64,000 bases of DNA from Aliivibrio fischeri (GCF_009727955.1 NZ_WOBR01000011.1:1-64000), one strand, 5' to 3'. Positions 29,721-38,271 are shown, numbered from the stretch's first letter. Notes: a model not told the origin generated them from the letters alone. Made by a program: numbers and translations.

Positions 29721-30030
29721 TTATTTATAGTCTTATTTTTTAAGTTTAGATTCTACCTTGTAAATAAGACGTAAACTAATTAACAATGAAGTAGGGTATT
29801 GCCTATTTCTGTTATGAAATAGGCTGCTCTATATTTGCTCAAAAATTAAGTATAAACAGCATTTCTGTATTACGTTTGTTTTTTTTGTGTTTATACTTTG
29901 TTTTTTATTGGTTTTGGTTTTGAACAAAGTTAACGAATATAGATAAGTTGGTCTCAATATATTGACAATAAAGATGAATAGGTTTATTTATGACTTGTAT
30001 TTAATTCGATAACTGTTAAGTCAGGATGAT
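29721..30030. other. 310-base intergenic region before the ToxR-like regulator
   Basis: AT-rich. GCCTATTTC (29801-29809) and GAAATAGGC (29816-29824) make a 9-base stem with a 6-base loop that may terminate the barrel protein transcript, although no T run follows. A longer inverted repeat, GTCTTATTT/AAATAAGAC, spans 29730-29770. The promoter of the regulator operon must lie in the right half; I cannot place it with confidence. Confidence 0.45.
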
Positions 30031-30642
30031 ATGGTTTTTAAACTCAATGAAATCTATTGGGATCCAGCAACAAAAAAATTGTACGATACGCTAGAAGATG
30101 CAGTTAATGGTAATAACGAATATGGTTCAACAACGCCTTTAGTTTCTGCAATTCTGACTTTGTTAATAAAAGAACATCCTTCTATTTGTAAAAATGAACA
30201 TATTAAAGATGCTCTTTGGGGAACTCAGTGGATATCAAATGAAAGCATTCCTCAGTTAATTAAAAGAACAAGAGTATCAATAAAAGATACGAATAGACAT
30301 GTTATCGAAAATGTAAAAGGCAATGGTTATAAAATAAACAATGTAGAAGAGATTAGAATAAATTCAAATAGCATACAATGCACAGAGAAAAAAACGTCAC
30401 ATTCTAAACTAAAAGAAACATCTATTTTTTTATTTTCAATCATCATTTTCATTTTATCTAGTTCAGCATTAATCTTTTGTATAGAAAAACATGTGTTTTA
30501 CGATCTAATTCCTTTAGAAGAGATAAAAAAAGTCAAAGATTTTGATTTAATTAAAATCTCTGAAGATAAATTTTTAATTAAGACTAAAGACCAAGAGTGC
30601 GAATTGAACCTTAAAAATAAAATTGCTCGATGTAAAATATGA
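30031..30642 (+). CDS. ToxR-like membrane-bound winged-helix regulator
   Basis: 203 residues. An N-terminal OmpR/ToxR-type DNA-binding domain (about 5-105; LLIKEHPSICKNEHIKDALWG, then RTRVSIKD and IENVKGNGYKI, a typical wing), a linker, one membrane helix (about 131-151) and a short periplasmic tail of about 50 residues with two Cys (190, 201). No receiver domain. ATG with AGGA upstream. The next gene overlaps it by 4 bases and encodes a small membrane protein, the layout of ToxR-ToxS, TcpP-TcpH and VtrA-VtrC pairs. Inference: it senses an envelope signal and controls neighbouring genes. Confidence 0.85.
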   Translation: MVFKLNEIYWDPATKKLYDTLEDAVNGNNEYGSTTPLVSAILTLLIKEHPSICKNEHIKDALWGTQWISNESIPQLIKRTRVSIKDTNRHVIENVKGNGYKINNVEEIRINSNSIQCTEKKTSHSKLKETSIFLFSIIIFILSSSALIFCIEKHVFYDLIPLEEIKKVKDFDLIKISEDKFLIKTKDQECELNLKNKIARCKI

Positions 30643-31028
30643 AAAGTCAAATATCGAAAACATTAATTGTTTTTTCTGTAATTAATTTACTCATAATAAT
30701 AATATGGCATAAATTTTATCGAGTAGATTTAGTTGGTACAATAACAATAAATGAAAAACAAGTTAACTATGTAAAGTATGAAAAATATTTAGATTCTGTC
30801 AATGTAGTTAATACTAAGTATAGTGATGATATAGCTGTTCCTGCAACAAGTAGCGCAACAAAGTATTTTGTCGATTATAATTTATCTCAAGGTAAATTAT
30901 ATGCATACGATGGAACGAATTATTATATTTTAAATATATATTCATTAGGTGATTCTTGTTTTGTAACTCTTCCAGCTGGAAGTGGTAGTCTCAAAAAAAT
31001 TGGTTTTTCTTGCAAATACAATAATTAA
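30639..31028 (+). CDS. small membrane-anchored partner of the ToxR-like regulator
   Basis: 129 residues with no homologue that I recognise by sequence: a short cytosolic start, one membrane helix (about 8-24), then about 100 periplasmic residues rich in beta-type sequence with two Cys (107, 125). It overlaps the regulator gene by ATGA. Size, topology and overlap match the second member of co-component pairs (ToxS, TcpH, VtrC), which bind or protect the regulator's periplasmic tail and may bind bile-like ligands. The role is inferred from context only. Confidence 0.7.
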   Translation: MKSQISKTLIVFSVINLLIIIIWHKFYRVDLVGTITINEKQVNYVKYEKYLDSVNVVNTKYSDDIAVPATSSATKYFVDYNLSQGKLYAYDGTNYYILNIYSLGDSCFVTLPAGSGSLKKIGFSCKYNN

Positions 31029-31080
31029 TTTATTATCAATAATTTGATTGTTATTTATAGAGTGTGTTTAGGGTACATAA

Positions 31081-32772
31081 TTGAATTCAACAATTTCTTT
31101 CTTATATCAACCAAAAGTACAAAATGGAAGTATTATTAGTGTTGAAGCTTTATTAAGAGTTCCTGGTGTTACAAATATTGAGAGCTACGTTTCAATGGTA
31201 ACAAATAAACCTTTGTTTGATTATACAATAATAAGGAAAGTATTATCAGATAGAAGGGAATATCACGAAAACATTGGTTGCTCCTTCCCTGTGTCTATAA
31301 ATATTTCGATACAGAGTTTAGAATCAGATTATTTTATTGATAAAACATCTAAGTTGCTGAAAAATGAACAAAATGTAACGTTGGAGATAACTGAAAATGA
31401 CAGTTATTTATCTTTAGAACGTGTTAAAGAATCGATGGGAATACTTAAATCATTAGGTGTTAAGTTTTCTTTAGATGATTTTGGAAAAGGCTTTTCAGAT
31501 ATTGAACAAGTATTGTCATTAGATCTTGATGAAATTAAAGTAGATGGATCTTTAGTTAATGATATTGAAAACAATTTTTATAAGTTTAGACATTTAAAAT
31601 ATACATTAGACGAATTAGAAGATATCAGTAATTTTAATATTGTTATTGAGCGAGTTGAGAATAAAAAACAAGTTAACTTAATTGAATCTCTTGGAAAAAA
31701 AGTATCATACCAAGGATATTATTTTTATAAACCAATGAATTTGTTTGACTTAACAATCGCGACACCGGAACCTCATAAAGAAGAAAAACATGAACCTAAG
31801 TTATTGTTAGAAAAATTGATTTATGAATTGATCAAAACCGATAATGATAATGAGTGCGCACAGATAGTTAATGATATTCACTCTGTAGATATATTTAATA
31901 ATCTTGGTTCTAAGGTTTGTGATAGTTTAACTATAAAAGAAGTAAAAAAAAGTATACTGAAAAAATACAATAAGATAGCGCTTAACCCGAATAGTCCTGA
32001 AAATTTGTTTTTCAAATCCTATCTTAATTGTATGAGTCGCTTAGTTATAATTCGAGATTCTGAAGGTAATGCTTTGTTCAATAATCAAGCCCATATTAAT
32101 TTTATGAATGTGGACTTAGTAGGGATGCCTCTAGAAAGCATTTATGAAAAATTTGAACAATACGAAGGTTGTATAGCAATAGATAAGGAGTTAATTGAAT
32201 CAAAATCCAACTTCTTAGCGGTAAGAGAAGTTGTCGACTTTGATGGTCAAACTAAATCGTATTATACGTTTAGGCAGAAAATTAATCATTATGGAAAAAC
32301 ACTAATAATTACTATTGTTTATGATGAAGATGACAGGGATTCGTTTCCTAGAGATGCCTTAACAGATTGCTTTGATAGAACCATCCTGAACAGTTATTAC
32401 ATGAATCAATTTAACATGGTTGCTTTCATTGATATGGATGGGTTTAAAAAGGTTAATGACAACTTCAGTCATAAGCTAGGTGATGACTGCTTAAGCAAAT
32501 TTGTTATGTATTTAAAACATGAATTAAGAAAAGAAGATCTTATCATTAGATATGGTGGTGATGAATTCTTGATTTTTACTCAATGGGATGACCGACATAC
32601 ATTTGAAAGTCGCTTAAATCTGATAAGAAATAAAGTCGAAAAGCTGTTTAAATCAAACAACATAGACTTGTCATTTTCATATGGCATTGAAGATTTATCA
32701 AAAGGTATGGAAATTGCGATTAATTGTGCGGATGAAAAAATGTATGCTGATAAAAGCAGAAAATTACAGTGA
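31081..32772 (+). CDS. EAL-GGDEF c-di-GMP enzyme
   Basis: 563 residues, soluble. The EAL phosphodiesterase domain comes first (about 5-225): E22-A-L-L-R, NIS, EITEN, DDFGKGF, IKVDG, IERVE, YQGYYFYKP, so the metal and catalytic residues look intact, although the usual AEGVE reads IERVE. A middle region (about 330-410) resembles a PAS fold. The C-terminal GGDEF domain has FIDMDGFKKVND, G492-GDEF496 and an I-site R483-K-E-D486. The EAL-first order is the reverse of the usual one. Start: TTG at 31081, forced because an in-frame TAA immediately precedes it and YQP must be kept; AGGG lies upstream. Net activity cannot be predicted. Confidence 0.92.
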   Translation: MNSTISFLYQPKVQNGSIISVEALLRVPGVTNIESYVSMVTNKPLFDYTIIRKVLSDRREYHENIGCSFPVSINISIQSLESDYFIDKTSKLLKNEQNVTLEITENDSYLSLERVKESMGILKSLGVKFSLDDFGKGFSDIEQVLSLDLDEIKVDGSLVNDIENNFYKFRHLKYTLDELEDISNFNIVIERVENKKQVNLIESLGKKVSYQGYYFYKPMNLFDLTIATPEPHKEEKHEPKLLLEKLIYELIKTDNDNECAQIVNDIHSVDIFNNLGSKVCDSLTIKEVKKSILKKYNKIALNPNSPENLFFKSYLNCMSRLVIIRDSEGNALFNNQAHINFMNVDLVGMPLESIYEKFEQYEGCIAIDKELIESKSNFLAVREVVDFDGQTKSYYTFRQKINHYGKTLIITIVYDEDDRDSFPRDALTDCFDRTILNSYYMNQFNMVAFIDMDGFKKVNDNFSHKLGDDCLSKFVMYLKHELRKEDLIIRYGGDEFLIFTQWDDRHTFESRLNLIRNKVEKLFKSNNIDLSFSYGIEDLSKGMEIAINCADEKMYADKSRKLQ

Positions 32773-34115
32773 GTTCTACTAGGTATAAAGCATTAAGATT
32801 AAAAAGAATCGGCATTGTAGTGATGCTATCGTTTGTTTATATGAGTGTTGGATATTTTATTTTTGAATTAAGTAATAACCTTACTGAAGAAAGAAATAAG
32901 ACGAATATGCGACACTTATTAAAGAAATATGAAAGTGAAATTTTAATAAAAGTAAATGAATACTTAACTTTATCAAAGGTTTATAAGTATATGCTTTTTA
33001 AGAATGATTCTTTTATATCAAAAAACGACTTCACTTCAATATCTAAGAACTTAATCGAAAAAAATAAGGTGATTAAGAGTTTACAATTAGCTCCTAATGG
33101 CACTGTAAAATATGCATATCCTGAGAAAGGAAATGAAAATGTGTATATTGATTTGTTTTCTGATAAAAAAAGAAGGGGAGATGCTATTTATGCCAGGGAT
33201 AATAGAGTAAGTATTATGTCTGAGCCACTTGAGTTATTTCAAGGTGGAATTGGGCTAATAATTAGAACACCTATTTTTGTCGGCAAAGATTTTAATACTT
33301 TTTGGGGTTTTAGTATCGTAATACTTAAGGTTAATGATTTCTTAAATACTTTATCATTACCTGAATTATGTGATGGTGGATACAACTACAAACTGAGTGT
33401 TATACAAAAAAATAGTAGTAATAAAATAGTTGTCAGTGAATCATCATCTGCTGATTTGGTAAATACGGTTGAACATCAATTTAGTGTATTAAATCAGAAT
33501 TGGCTAATATCAGTTGGCTCTCCGGATGATTGGATTGATGAGCTTGAATATAAATACAAAATTTATATTTTAGTTTTCTTTGTTTTTGCTTTATCGCTCA
33601 TAACCTATATGTTTAATAGTTTATTGATAAAAAAAGAAAAGATGTATGAATTGTCTTATGTTGATTCATTAACAGGCCTTTATAATCGAAGGGCTTTTGA
33701 TAAAGATGCTAAAAAGAGTTTCAAAAGTTCAATCTTATTTTTCTGTGATTTGAATGGTTTTAAAAAGGTCAATGACATTTATGGCCATGAAATCGGAGAC
33801 CAACTACTCATTGAAGTATCTAAAAGGATGCGCTCTTTTATAGGAAGTAAAGGAAGCGTATATAGATTGGGTGGTGATGAATTCTCAATACTCTTAAACA
33901 AAAATGATAATGTTGATATCGATTTATTTATTAATGATCTATTTGAAATAATATCTAAGTCTCTGTCACTTAGTGATTTTGTAATAAATATAGGCATTAG
34001 TACAGGTTACAGTGCTTATCCAGTTGATGGATTAATTCTAGAGGATTTAATCCGTATAGCTGATAAAAGAATGTATAAAGCAAAGTTTCATTTTAAAAAT
34101 AGAAATAAAGTATAA
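32769..34115 (+). CDS. membrane diguanylate cyclase (GGDEF)
   Basis: 448 residues: membrane helix at about 13-33, a periplasmic sensor of about 220 residues (dCache/CHASE-like by size, not identified), a second helix (about 258-280) and a C-terminal GGDEF domain. It has LTGLYNRRAF, CDLNGFKKVNDIYGHEIGD and an intact G368-GDEF372, so it should make c-di-GMP. The I-site position reads GSKG (359-362), hence probably no product inhibition. GTG start overlapping the EAL-GGDEF stop by 4 bases, so the two are coupled. A terminator follows. Confidence 0.93.
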   Translation: MSSTRYKALRLKRIGIVVMLSFVYMSVGYFIFELSNNLTEERNKTNMRHLLKKYESEILIKVNEYLTLSKVYKYMLFKNDSFISKNDFTSISKNLIEKNKVIKSLQLAPNGTVKYAYPEKGNENVYIDLFSDKKRRGDAIYARDNRVSIMSEPLELFQGGIGLIIRTPIFVGKDFNTFWGFSIVILKVNDFLNTLSLPELCDGGYNYKLSVIQKNSSNKIVVSESSSADLVNTVEHQFSVLNQNWLISVGSPDDWIDELEYKYKIYILVFFVFALSLITYMFNSLLIKKEKMYELSYVDSLTGLYNRRAFDKDAKKSFKSSILFFCDLNGFKKVNDIYGHEIGDQLLIEVSKRMRSFIGSKGSVYRLGGDEFSILLNKNDNVDIDLFINDLFEIISKSLSLSDFVINIGISTGYSAYPVDGLILEDLIRIADKRMYKAKFHFKNRNKV

Positions 34116-34149
34116 ATCTAAAATTCTGTTTCTTATTTATTTTATATAG

Positions 34150-34184
34150 ATAGTCATTTCCTTTTTTGGGAATGACTATTTTTT
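34150..34184 (+). terminator. terminator separating the c-di-GMP operon from cassette copy 2
   Basis: ATAGTCATTTCC pairs with GGGAATGACTAT around a T-rich loop and is followed by TTTTTT. It lies just after the GGDEF gene stop (34115). It overlaps the region that a longer in-frame reading (from 34166) of the next gene would translate, which argues against that longer start. Confidence 0.78.
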
Positions 34185-34234
34185 ATCAAACGTTAATACC
34201 AATTATTTTGGTTTGCTGCACAAATGGTTATTTT

Positions 34235-35587
34235 ATGAAGATGGAAAGTTCAGTGTCTATTCCTGTTTATGTTATTGGTGAATCTAAATCTGTATATGGA
34301 AGTGACATTAATATAATTCATGTAAAGAGTGCTGATGCGCTTTTATTACACGAGCCAGCTATTTGTATTGTGTCATTACCACCAGAAGAACAAGATAGAA
34401 CATTAGAATATCTGCATTCTAAATTACAGTTATGGAATTGGCATATATATGTATTAAAAGCGAGTAAGTTAAGCTCTCATCTTTCGGATGGAATATGGAC
34501 ACCGACTAATGTGGCAGAGCAGTGGATGCTACATAAAGCGAAGTTAGCTCTGATAAAAGAAGAACCCCTGGATAAACTTCTTGCTTGGCTTTGGTTAGGT
34601 ACAGAAAGGTGTTTAAAACCATTGTGTGATAGCAGTAAACAAGAACTTTATCACTACCCACTGATTACTGCGTACATTGGATATAAAAATGCATCCAATA
34701 ATTATCTCCAATTAGAAACTAAAAGAGGATTTCTAAAGAAAGAGTATACAGTGGATCGAGTTCGATTATGTCCATCTTGCAATAGCGGTCATCAAAACTA
34801 TATTGAAACATGTCCATCATGTAAGAGTGTCGATATAGAAGAGATAGTTTCACTACATTGTTTTACTTGTGGGCATGTAGGGAAACAAGATCACTTTATG
34901 CAACGTGGGAAATTAGAGTGTCCTACTTGTTTAACCCAATTGCGTCATATTGGGGTGGATTACGACAGACCGCTTGAAAGCTATAAGTGTTTGGATTGTG
35001 ATTATAGTTTTTCAGAATCGGTTGCTCGTGTTCGTTGTTTGTCTTGTACCGACAGTAATGAGATTGATGATTTAATCACCCGTCATATAAGTACGTATAA
35101 AGCAGGCGATCAGGTTAAAAATTTAATGATGTATGGACATCAATCTTTTCATCAAGAGCTAACACTAAAAGGGCTCATTGATGAGGATTCTTTTGATAAT
35201 TTGCTTGTATGGATAAATAAATTGGCAATCCGTCACCAGCATTCACATATCTTATTAGGGATAAAGCTCGCGGGCATTGAAGAATATTCTGCTCAATTTG
35301 GGGAAACGAAATTGATGCAGTTGATTGATCAAATATCAAATGATCTTAACTCGATACTGCGTGATACCGATATTTGCTGTCAGTATCGATCAGATATGAT
35401 CCTATTATTGATGCCAATGACACCAATTGATTCATTACCAGTTTTACAAAAGAAAATTGAACTCATTGCTGAAAAAATCGAATCAGAGTTAGTGCTTCTG
35501 AATGTTCATATATGGTCTTTGCCTAATGTATCCCTTCAGGATGATGCTGCAAAGTGGTTAGTTGATGAGCTTGGTACTATTGAGTAA
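34235..35587 (+). CDS. TackOD1-like zinc-ribbon protein with degenerate GGDEF domain (cassette copy 2)
   Basis: 450 residues, paralogue of 20175-21524 along its whole length. Start at ATG 34235: it makes the YVIG motif fall at residues 12-15 in both copies. The upstream in-frame TTG/ATG (34166/34172) lie within a terminator. The three double-CxxC zinc ribbons are all kept. The GGDEF-like end reads YRSDM in place of YGGDE and lacks the catalytic Asp pair, but RDTD is retained at 376-379, the same positions as in copy 1. Retention in two diverged copies argues that it is functional. Inferred c-di-GMP receptor for the following synthase. Confidence 0.82.
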   Translation: MKMESSVSIPVYVIGESKSVYGSDINIIHVKSADALLLHEPAICIVSLPPEEQDRTLEYLHSKLQLWNWHIYVLKASKLSSHLSDGIWTPTNVAEQWMLHKAKLALIKEEPLDKLLAWLWLGTERCLKPLCDSSKQELYHYPLITAYIGYKNASNNYLQLETKRGFLKKEYTVDRVRLCPSCNSGHQNYIETCPSCKSVDIEEIVSLHCFTCGHVGKQDHFMQRGKLECPTCLTQLRHIGVDYDRPLESYKCLDCDYSFSESVARVRCLSCTDSNEIDDLITRHISTYKAGDQVKNLMMYGHQSFHQELTLKGLIDEDSFDNLLVWINKLAIRHQHSHILLGIKLAGIEEYSAQFGETKLMQLIDQISNDLNSILRDTDICCQYRSDMILLLMPMTPIDSLPVLQKKIELIAEKIESELVLLNVHIWSLPNVSLQDDAAKWLVDELGTIE

Positions 35588-36900
35588 TGAGTGAATTTGA
35601 ATACATTTTTTATTCAATAATAGGGATGATAAGTGAAGATACAGAATTAATATTTATATTATTTCCAATCATGATCTTAATCGAAATGCCTCTATTTATT
35701 TTAGTTGCGAGTGGTGTTTTGCGTTGGTCTGTTAATTTATCAGAACTAGAAGCAACATCATGTCCTTCAATTAGTTTTATTATTACTTGTTATGGAGAAG
35801 GGGAAGCCATTAGTGAAACGATCGATACACTTGTTGAGCAGGTTTATCCGAATAAGATAGAGATTTTAGTTGTAGTGGATGGCGCCAAGCAAAATGCAGA
35901 GACTTATCAAGCAGCCTTATACGGTGCTAAAAAACATCAACATAAACAAATGCGAACAGTTAAAGTCATTGCTAAATGGCAAAGAGGTGGCCGTGTATCT
36001 ACATTAAATGCTGGTTTATCGGAAGCAAAAAATGATTTAGTCATTAATGTTGATGGAGATACTTCATTTGACAACAACATGGCATGGGAAATGGCTAAAC
36101 AGTTTTCAGATCCAAATGTTTTAGCTTCTGGAGGGGCACTTCGAGTTCGAAATTGGGATGCTAATTTATTAACTAGAATGCAATCTCTTGAATATATGAT
36201 GTCCATGCAGACGGGTAAAACTGGAATGAGCAATTGGGGAGTCTTAAATAATATTTCCGGTGCTTTTGGTGCATTTCGGATTGAAGTGATTAAACGAGTT
36301 GGTGGTTGGGATACCCATACGGCTGAAGATCTCGATTTAACCATGCGGCTAAAACAATATAAAGGACGACACCCAAATAGTCGTTTGGCATTTACTCCTC
36401 ATTCGGTTGGGCATACAGATGCGCCTGATACGTTAAAAATATTGTTAATGCAGCGATTACGATGGGATGGTGATTTACTTTTTCTCTTTTTAAGAAAGCA
36501 TAAGCAGGGGTTAAGTCCGAGCTTGTTAGGCTGGGGTAACTTTGTTTATACATTAGTTTACGGTGTAATTCAAAACGTGGTTCTACCATTATTAATGGCA
36601 TTATTTAGTTTATACGTTTGTTTAAGTTATCCAATTACATTTGTACTATCAATGCTTTTGTTTATTTATCTAATATACATAATATTTATTGTGTTAACTT
36701 TTTCAATTTATATTGGTCTTGTTTCAGAAAGACCTAAAGAAGATATTAAATTATCAATATGGTTACCTCTATATCCTATATATGCTTTTTTTATGAGGTT
36801 AATAACTGCATTTTCAATGGTAAATGAAATAACAAGAAGAAGTCATGAGGAGTCGAGTATGGCGCCTTGGTGGGTACTTAAACGTGGAAAAAGATTTTAA
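35587..36900 (+). CDS. family 2 membrane glycosyltransferase, polysaccharide synthase type (cassette copy 2)
   Basis: 437 residues, paralogue of 21524-22837 with the same topology and all motifs: ITCYGEGEAI, D156-G-D158 (VDGDTSFD), TAEDLDL, QRLRWDGD. The start shares one base with the stop of the preceding gene (TAATG), so the pair is translationally coupled. Central catalytic blocks are close to identical to copy 1; the membrane helices and first 60 residues differ most. The product sugar is unknown. The nearest familiar families are PgaC/IcaA, cellulose synthase and hyaluronan synthase. Confidence 0.92.
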   Translation: MSEFEYIFYSIIGMISEDTELIFILFPIMILIEMPLFILVASGVLRWSVNLSELEATSCPSISFIITCYGEGEAISETIDTLVEQVYPNKIEILVVVDGAKQNAETYQAALYGAKKHQHKQMRTVKVIAKWQRGGRVSTLNAGLSEAKNDLVINVDGDTSFDNNMAWEMAKQFSDPNVLASGGALRVRNWDANLLTRMQSLEYMMSMQTGKTGMSNWGVLNNISGAFGAFRIEVIKRVGGWDTHTAEDLDLTMRLKQYKGRHPNSRLAFTPHSVGHTDAPDTLKILLMQRLRWDGDLLFLFLRKHKQGLSPSLLGWGNFVYTLVYGVIQNVVLPLLMALFSLYVCLSYPITFVLSMLLFIYLIYIIFIVLTFSIYIGLVSERPKEDIKLSIWLPLYPIYAFFMRLITAFSMVNEITRRSHEESSMAPWWVLKRGKRF

Positions 36901-36905
36901 ATATT

Positions 36906-37949
36906 ATGAAAGTAAAATTTCACTTAGAAAAAGATAAACAGCCAACATCTGATAATGGAATGAAAATAATATATGGGAGTGCTAAGAGAGGTGGATATCG
37001 ATTTCGATGGTATTGTATTTTAGCATTAGTGTTAAGTCCTATATTAATAATGGCATACGTTTTTTTTCAACAATATATACTTACTTTAGCACCAGGTGTC
37101 ATAACAACAAACCCAGTTATGATAACTGCACCTCAAGATAGCGTGGTTACTGCTATAAATGTCAAAGAAGGTGATGAAATTACACATGAACGAAATATTT
37201 TAGAGTTAAATGACACCGTGTTAGATTCAGATATTCAATTTATTAAAACTGAATTAACTAATTTAAATAAAAGAAAATCCAAAGCACTGTATGATCTAAA
37301 ACCTTATTTGTCAGCTATTGTAAATGCGAAAGATAATTTAGAAAGTATAAAGAAAATAAAACTTAATTATGACAAGTTCATTAAAGAAGGGAAAGTATCA
37401 CAAGTTGATTATGCCAATATCATCGGTATGTACAATAGTGCGCAAAATACGTTAACTAGTGCGGACATAGGATACCAAAAGGCACTATTAGATAGTGTGC
37501 AAGTTGAACTAGCTGGTGGTATTGCTCAAGTAGTTCGTTCATTAAATCAAGAGTTAGTTACTAAGTTAAGTCAGAAAAAACTACTAAGTATTCATTCTCC
37601 ATATGACGGAAATATCATAGAAATTAATACGGTAGTAGGGCAAAGAATAAAAAAGGGTGATGTATTAGCGACGATTGCATCTAAGGCTGATCCATTTGTC
37701 ATAGCGTACTTAGAACCTAAATTTATTGAAAAGGCGAAAGAAGGTAGTGTCGTTACCGTCATACTTCCAAATCGTGAAAGACTAAAGGGTAACGTATCTT
37801 TAGCTATCGAAACCACAACTAAGTTACCTGCTCAGTTGGCCAAACCGTTTGAGGGGCCAAAATCATTGTTAAAAGTTAAAGTGACATTAAGAAAAAAAAT
37901 AACTAAAGAACAATGGGTTGAGGGTATGCCTGTACAAGTTTCTTTTTAA
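36906..37949 (+). CDS. HlyD-like membrane-fusion/adaptor protein (cassette copy 2)
   Basis: 347 residues, paralogue of 22843-23889: cytosolic tail (KFHLEKDKQPTSDNGMK), one membrane helix (about 35-55), split lipoyl-like domain (LAPGVITTNPVMITAPQDS; IHSPYDGNIIEINTVVGQR), helical hairpin with the conserved EGKVSQVDYANIIGMYNSAQN, and the end WVEGMPVQVSF. It begins 5 bases after the glycosyltransferase stop, the same spacing as in copy 1. Inferred periplasmic link of the synthase. Confidence 0.88.
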   Translation: MKVKFHLEKDKQPTSDNGMKIIYGSAKRGGYRFRWYCILALVLSPILIMAYVFFQQYILTLAPGVITTNPVMITAPQDSVVTAINVKEGDEITHERNILELNDTVLDSDIQFIKTELTNLNKRKSKALYDLKPYLSAIVNAKDNLESIKKIKLNYDKFIKEGKVSQVDYANIIGMYNSAQNTLTSADIGYQKALLDSVQVELAGGIAQVVRSLNQELVTKLSQKKLLSIHSPYDGNIIEINTVVGQRIKKGDVLATIASKADPFVIAYLEPKFIEKAKEGSVVTVILPNRERLKGNVSLAIETTTKLPAQLAKPFEGPKSLLKVKVTLRKKITKEQWVEGMPVQVSF

Positions 37950-37972
37950 AATTATTATAATGGAGGTTGTAA

Positions 37973-38212
37973 ATGAAAGTCGATTATATTTATTTAACAA
38001 ACAAAATATTAGACTCGTGTGAAATTTTAAGGTTTGCTATTGAGAAAGATAATGAGTTATATAAAAATAACAAAGATATCATAATAAAATTAATAAGCCT
38101 TAATGACTGGCTTATTAGTGAATTATCAAACTCTAATCTTAAAAATGAACAGCGTGAGTTAATGCTGCAAAATTGTTTAACACTTAGTGAAATACTAAAA
38201 AAGTTAGATTAG
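37973..38212 (+). CDS. 79-residue protein of unknown function
   Basis: Small, mostly helical, soluble protein (KVDYIYLTNKILDSCEILRF...SEILKKLD) with one Cys near each end and no membrane helix. I do not recognise the family. Its ribosome-binding site GGAGG 7 bases before the ATG is one of the strongest in the window, and it starts 23 bases after the copy 2 adaptor stop, so it is likely the fourth gene of that operon. Copy 1 has no counterpart. Could be a regulator or partner of the synthase or of the adjacent chemoreceptor; unknown. Confidence 0.75.
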   Translation: MKVDYIYLTNKILDSCEILRFAIEKDNELYKNNKDIIIKLISLNDWLISELSNSNLKNEQRELMLQNCLTLSEILKKLD

Positions 38213-38271
38213 TTCTATAAAATAAAAACACTTACTATTATAAATTAGGATTCTAATGTTCTATTAGGATT

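Noticed and set aside
34166-34234. N-terminal extension of the cassette copy 2 zinc-ribbon protein, with a hydrophobic stretch resembling a signal sequence.
   Set aside because: It overlaps a clear terminator, has no counterpart in copy 1, and the shorter start aligns the two copies exactly.
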